A stretch of 64,000 bases of DNA from Hevea brasiliensis. Its lineage: Eukaryota > Streptophyta > Magnoliopsida > Malpighiales > Euphorbiaceae. The notes below the pieces were generated by a model, which ran no database searches, was not told the origin of the DNA, and worked only from the letters and a program-made list of their open reading frames with translations. Below, piece after piece: positions 60,922 through 64,000 of this stretch (positions are counted from its first letter, which is position 1; each line of letters begins with the position of its first letter). The position numbers and the translations under genes were made by a program. The stretch is from NCBI RefSeq assembly GCF_030052815.1, contig NC_079496.1:15825100-15889099 (forward strand). Direction: 5' to 3'.

Positions 60922-61453
60922 TGTAATAGCCCAATCCTTCTCTAGTCAGTATTGTTCGTTTTGGCCCGTGGGCCTCACGGATTTGTCCCTTGAGAGGTTT
61001 TATTCCCAAAAGCGTGCTAACCAGATCAGGAAGGCTCCCACATATATGGCCCAAATCTTTCCTTCCTGTTTTGGATGTGGGACACGAAGTCCACTCCAGT
61101 GCATAGCTGGTTGAACGAGCACGTCCCAACCCTATCCCTGGGTCGTGACAAGCCCACCAGCTTTCGCCTGGTTCGTCCTCGCATCACACACCGTACTAGA
61201 GGGAACTAGGCTTTGATACCAAATTGTAATAGCCTAATCCTTCTCCAGTCAGTATTGTCAGCTTTGGCCCGTGGGCCTCACGGATTTGTCCCTTGGGAGG
61301 TTTCATTCCCAAAAGCGCACTAACCAGATCAGGAAGGCTCCCACATATATGGCCCAAATCTTTCGTTCCTGTTTCGGATGTGGGATACAAAGTCCACTCC
61401 AGTGCGTAGCTGGTTGAACGAGCACGTCCCAACCCCATCCCTAGGTAGTGACA
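60922..61453 (-). mobile_element. TRIM element, 532 bp
   Basis: Two direct repeats of 229 bp (60922-61150 and 61225-61453), each starting TGTAATAGCC and ending GTGACA on the plus strand. Only 74 bp lie between them. On the minus strand the TGGTATCAAAGC primer-binding site sits three bases after the 5' LTR (61221-61210), and a purine-rich GGCGAAAGCTGGTGGGCT precedes the 3' LTR. Flanking bases are AATCT on the left and CATCT on the right, a 4-of-5 target-site match. No coding capacity, so it depends on other retrotransposons for movement. Confidence 0.9.
61210..61221 (-). other. TRIM primer-binding site
   Basis: The minus strand reads TGGTATCAAAGC, complementary to the 3' end of tRNA-iMet, three bases from the LTR end. 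Confidence 0.88.
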
Positions 61454-61791
61454 CATCTAGCCCCAAATTATCGTCAGGGCAACAATTACAAATAAATAAT
61501 AATTAATTAAATATGCAATAACCAAAATACCCCTAATATATATACTATTTATGTGTACAATTAAATATTTTATGAAATGCATGAGCATGCCAGATATATA
61601 ATTAATATTAAAATTACAAAAATAATCAATATCTAACTCACAGTTGGTCAACCCAATTGCAGTGAGTCTGACTGGAGAGAAGAAAGGCAAATTGACATCG
61701 ATCACCTATACAGATACACTGACCTCTATCAATTTATTGACAGAATTAACTAATTAATTTAATTAAAGAATCAAGAATAATTCCTAAGGTT

Positions 61792-64000
61792 TTGATATGT
61801 ATACTCAACTCAACTAAGTCTTTATCCAAAAAATTTGGAGTCGGCTATATGGATTCGCTTTCTACACTCTAAACGAATTTGTGTTAAATCCTCAGAAATA
61901 TTGAATGTTTCTATGTCAAGTTGTACTAATCCCATCCAAGTCAATTTAGGTATACCCCTTTTTCTTTCTATCCTCTAACCTAATGTGCTCTACTTGTCTA
62001 ACTGGAGCCTCTGTATGTCTACGATTCATATGACCAAACCGCCTCAATCTCCCTTCTCTCAACTTATCCTCAATTGGCACCACTCCTACCTTTTCTCTAA
62101 TACTCTCATTACGGACTTTATCTAGTCTAGTATAGCCACTCATTCACCTTAATATTCTCATCTTTGCAACTCTTATCTTAAACGCATACGACTCCTTCAG
62201 TGCCCAACACTCACTACCATAAAATATAGCCAGTCGTATGGCTGTACGGTAAAATTTTCTTTTCAACTTATTGGGAATCTTGCGATCACATAAAACTCCC
62301 GTTGCACGTCTCCACTTCAACCATCCGGCTTTAATCCTATGACTAACATCCTTCTCACATCCCCCATCTACTTGAAGGACTGAGCCGAGATATTTAAAGT
62401 GATTACTTTGGGACAGTACCACTCCATCCAAACTAACTCCTTCCCTATCACCAGTTTGGCCTTCACTGAACTTGCAATGCATGTATTCTGTCTTCGTTCT
62501 ACTTAACTTAAAGCCCTTTGACTCTAGAGTACTTCTCCAAAACTCTTCTATTGACTCCTTCTCGCGTCTTATCTATCAGAACAATATCATCTGCAAACAT
62601 CATGCACCAAGGAATACTCTCTTGTATATGTTTCGTCAATTCATCTAAAACTAATGTAAAAAGGTAAGAGCTTATAGCTGATCCTTGGTGTAATCCAATT
62701 GAGATTGGAAAATCTCTTGTGTCCCCTTCAACTGTGCGCACAATAGTAGTTGCTCCTTCATACATATCTTTCAACACTTGTATGTATCTAATAGATACCC
62801 TCTTTTGTTCTAACATACTCCATAAGACATCTCTTGGAACACTATTATAGATGTATACCATAATTTATGAATTGCTAAGGATGTAGGGCAGCTTTGGACA
62901 GTACTACCTTTGTTAGATTTATGGTGGTAAGGCTTGAAATTACTAATTAGGAATTTTGAAATTCGCTAGAGGCTGGTTATTATAGTTTTCATGAGTAAAA
63001 TAAAGAAGAAAGGCAAAGAAAGAACTAAGAATATTTAGCTAGGTAGCTCTCTCATGGACAACAAAGAGTTAATTAAGTTTTTGTATTTATAAATCAAAGT
63101 TTTTTCACAGTTATATGTATGACTTATGGTGCTGAAAAAGAAAACGGAGAAATCAATATTATTTTCCAACACTAGCATTCTTCAGCAACAGGCAAAGGTT
63201 GACATTGATTCTTGCTTGTAGAAACTGGTATTGTTTTATTCTTCTTGCCAACTTTCTTGAGTGATATGTTATATATTGTATAGGAATGGATGCTCAAGTA
63301 TCATATGCCTTTCACTCTGAGAGGAAGCTACATCCAGAGAAATTTAAAAACCAATTAGTAAACCAGGTATCATACCAAATGTTTAATATTATGCATTTTT
63401 GGTAGGCAAGATTAGAACTTGACATGATCTTTCCCTTTTTTTATCTTTGTTTTAGTTCTTTTTGCTGGTTCTGTTTGAAAATTGGTTTAGACATATTTAA
63501 TGAAGCTAAATGTTAATGATGACTTGAAGGATCCTCTTGCTAATTTTATTCAAGCCTCCACCCACATGCAAAAATAACATAGTAGTACTCTTAACTCTTA
63601 AGCAGTTCACATTGAGCTAACACGACTATCCTTAATTCTCTTTCTTTTTGAGTAATCATTAAGAAGTATGATGGATGCTAAAGTAGCAATCATTGTAAAG
63701 AACACAGGATTGTAGTAATTGTTGTGATGTCACAACAAATTTTTTGAGATGGATTGTTGTCAGATACCTCATGATGGACAAGTGGAGTTGGAGGAGATGG
63801 GGCAGTTAACTGGATTTTTAAAACTTGGTAGAATCAATAATCATTTTCGGAGGAGTTACTATCTAGAGGAGTGTTTGGAGGGGGAGGGAGGGTGTGTTTC
63901 TATAAATTTCCAATCTTTGGATTCATTTTATTTCGTCTTAGTTATACAATCGAGTCCTTTAGAAGTTGGTTTGGGAAATGAGAGGGGGAAAAACTATTGC
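61792..64000 (+). pseudogene. Partial duplicate of DGK gene region
   Basis: From TTTGATATGTATAC at 61792 to the window end, the sequence matches 45615-47888 almost base for base: the LINE, the 400-bp intron part after it, an 83-bp exon (63284-63366) with both splice sites, and the following intron through GGGGAAAAACTATTGC. The exon differs from 47120-47202 by one base that changes Gln to His (RKLHPEKF versus RKLQPEKF). Exons 1-7 of DGK are absent to the left, so this copy is either a 5'-truncated pseudogene or the start of a longer duplicate. Whether later exons follow lies outside the window. Confidence 0.88.
61799..62861 (-). mobile_element. RTE-type LINE, duplicated copy
   Basis: The same 5'-truncated LINE as at 45619-46699, with [11 protein letters not shown] near 62585 and the same 5' truncation point. 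It has additional frame breaks near 62500 and 62144. The left target-site copy is reduced to ATGTATACTC and the right one is ATGTATACCATAAT, so it moved here as part of the segmental duplication and not by its own insertion. Confidence 0.9.

Larger units (their letters stand above)
60072..61791. repeat. Old LTR-like sequence hosting a TRIM
   Basis: Begins TGTCACGACCTGATTCC, a start often seen in gypsy-type LTRs, and continues as non-coding sequence on both sides of the TRIM at 60922-61453. No partner LTR, primer-binding site or coding region is in view, so it may be a solo LTR or a remnant. Its right end is not defined. Confidence 0.4.

Noticed and set aside
60860..61456. Two similar minus-strand frames (GRARSTSYALEW type)
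   Set aside because: They are translations of the two TRIM LTRs, which are non-coding.
1..64000. tRNA, rRNA or microRNA genes
   Set aside because: None was recognised by eye. The tRNA-like strings found are primer-binding sites of retroelements.

Overview
The window is nuclear DNA of a flowering plant, almost certainly a eudicot. It has GT-AG introns, plant LTR retrotransposons of the Athila, Tekay/Del, Tat and Copia types, RTE-type LINEs, and a TIR-NBS-LRR resistance gene, a class absent from grasses. Euphorbiaceae or another member of Malpighiales is my guess, with no decisive marker. All gene models come from reading frames and splice sites alone.

1-29,008 is a nest of retroelements. From outside to inside: a Tat-type Ty3/gypsy remnant (about 12,080-29,008) keeps two LTRs, a degraded integrase on the minus strand and an antisense accessory ORF on the plus strand. 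A complete 11.9-kb Tekay/Del chromovirus (13,620-25,497) sits inside that accessory ORF, with a perfect 5-bp target-site duplication. To its left lie a minus-strand Copia fragment (LTR, primer-binding site, gag), then part of a diverged Tekay-like LTR in inverted orientation (8,912-11,160), which is itself interrupted by an Athila-type element (1-8,911). The Athila element has LTRs, a primer-binding site, a polypurine tract and gag-protease but no reverse transcriptase or integrase. It also carries a regular 73-bp tandem array whose dyad motif recurs in its LTRs.

29,009-42,181 holds one minus-strand TIR-NBS-LRR gene (38,048 to about 31,011) with a 3-kb, extremely AT-rich first intron. A duplicated block of about 0.95 kb lies on each side of it (29,704-30,635 and 38,972-39,940). 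The gene has an internal tandem duplication of its post-LRR exon unit, and the last exon appears to have lost its splice acceptor. A fold-back element, a possible poly(A)-tailed retroposon and microsatellites fill the rest.

42,182-50,137 is a diacylglycerol kinase gene of the plant DGK5 type. Thirteen exons can be assembled with every splice phase consistent. Its sixth-to-last large intron carries a 5'-truncated RTE-type LINE with a 14-bp target-site duplication. A partial copy of this gene region, including the LINE and one exon, reappears at 61,792 and runs off the window end.

52,471-58,263 is a tandem array of three small intronless wound-induced (DUF3774) genes on the plus strand, spaced about 2.5-3 kb apart. 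58,264-61,790 is again mobile DNA: a degenerate Copia LTR and gag, then an LTR-like sequence containing a 532-bp TRIM element with two 229-bp LTRs.

Intact host genes number about five: the TNL (possibly truncated at its C terminus), DGK5-like, and the three wound-induced genes. They share no pathway beyond general stress and defence signalling. Phosphatidic acid from DGK, TNL immune receptors and wound-induced peptides are all stress related, but nothing in the sequence shows that they are co-regulated.
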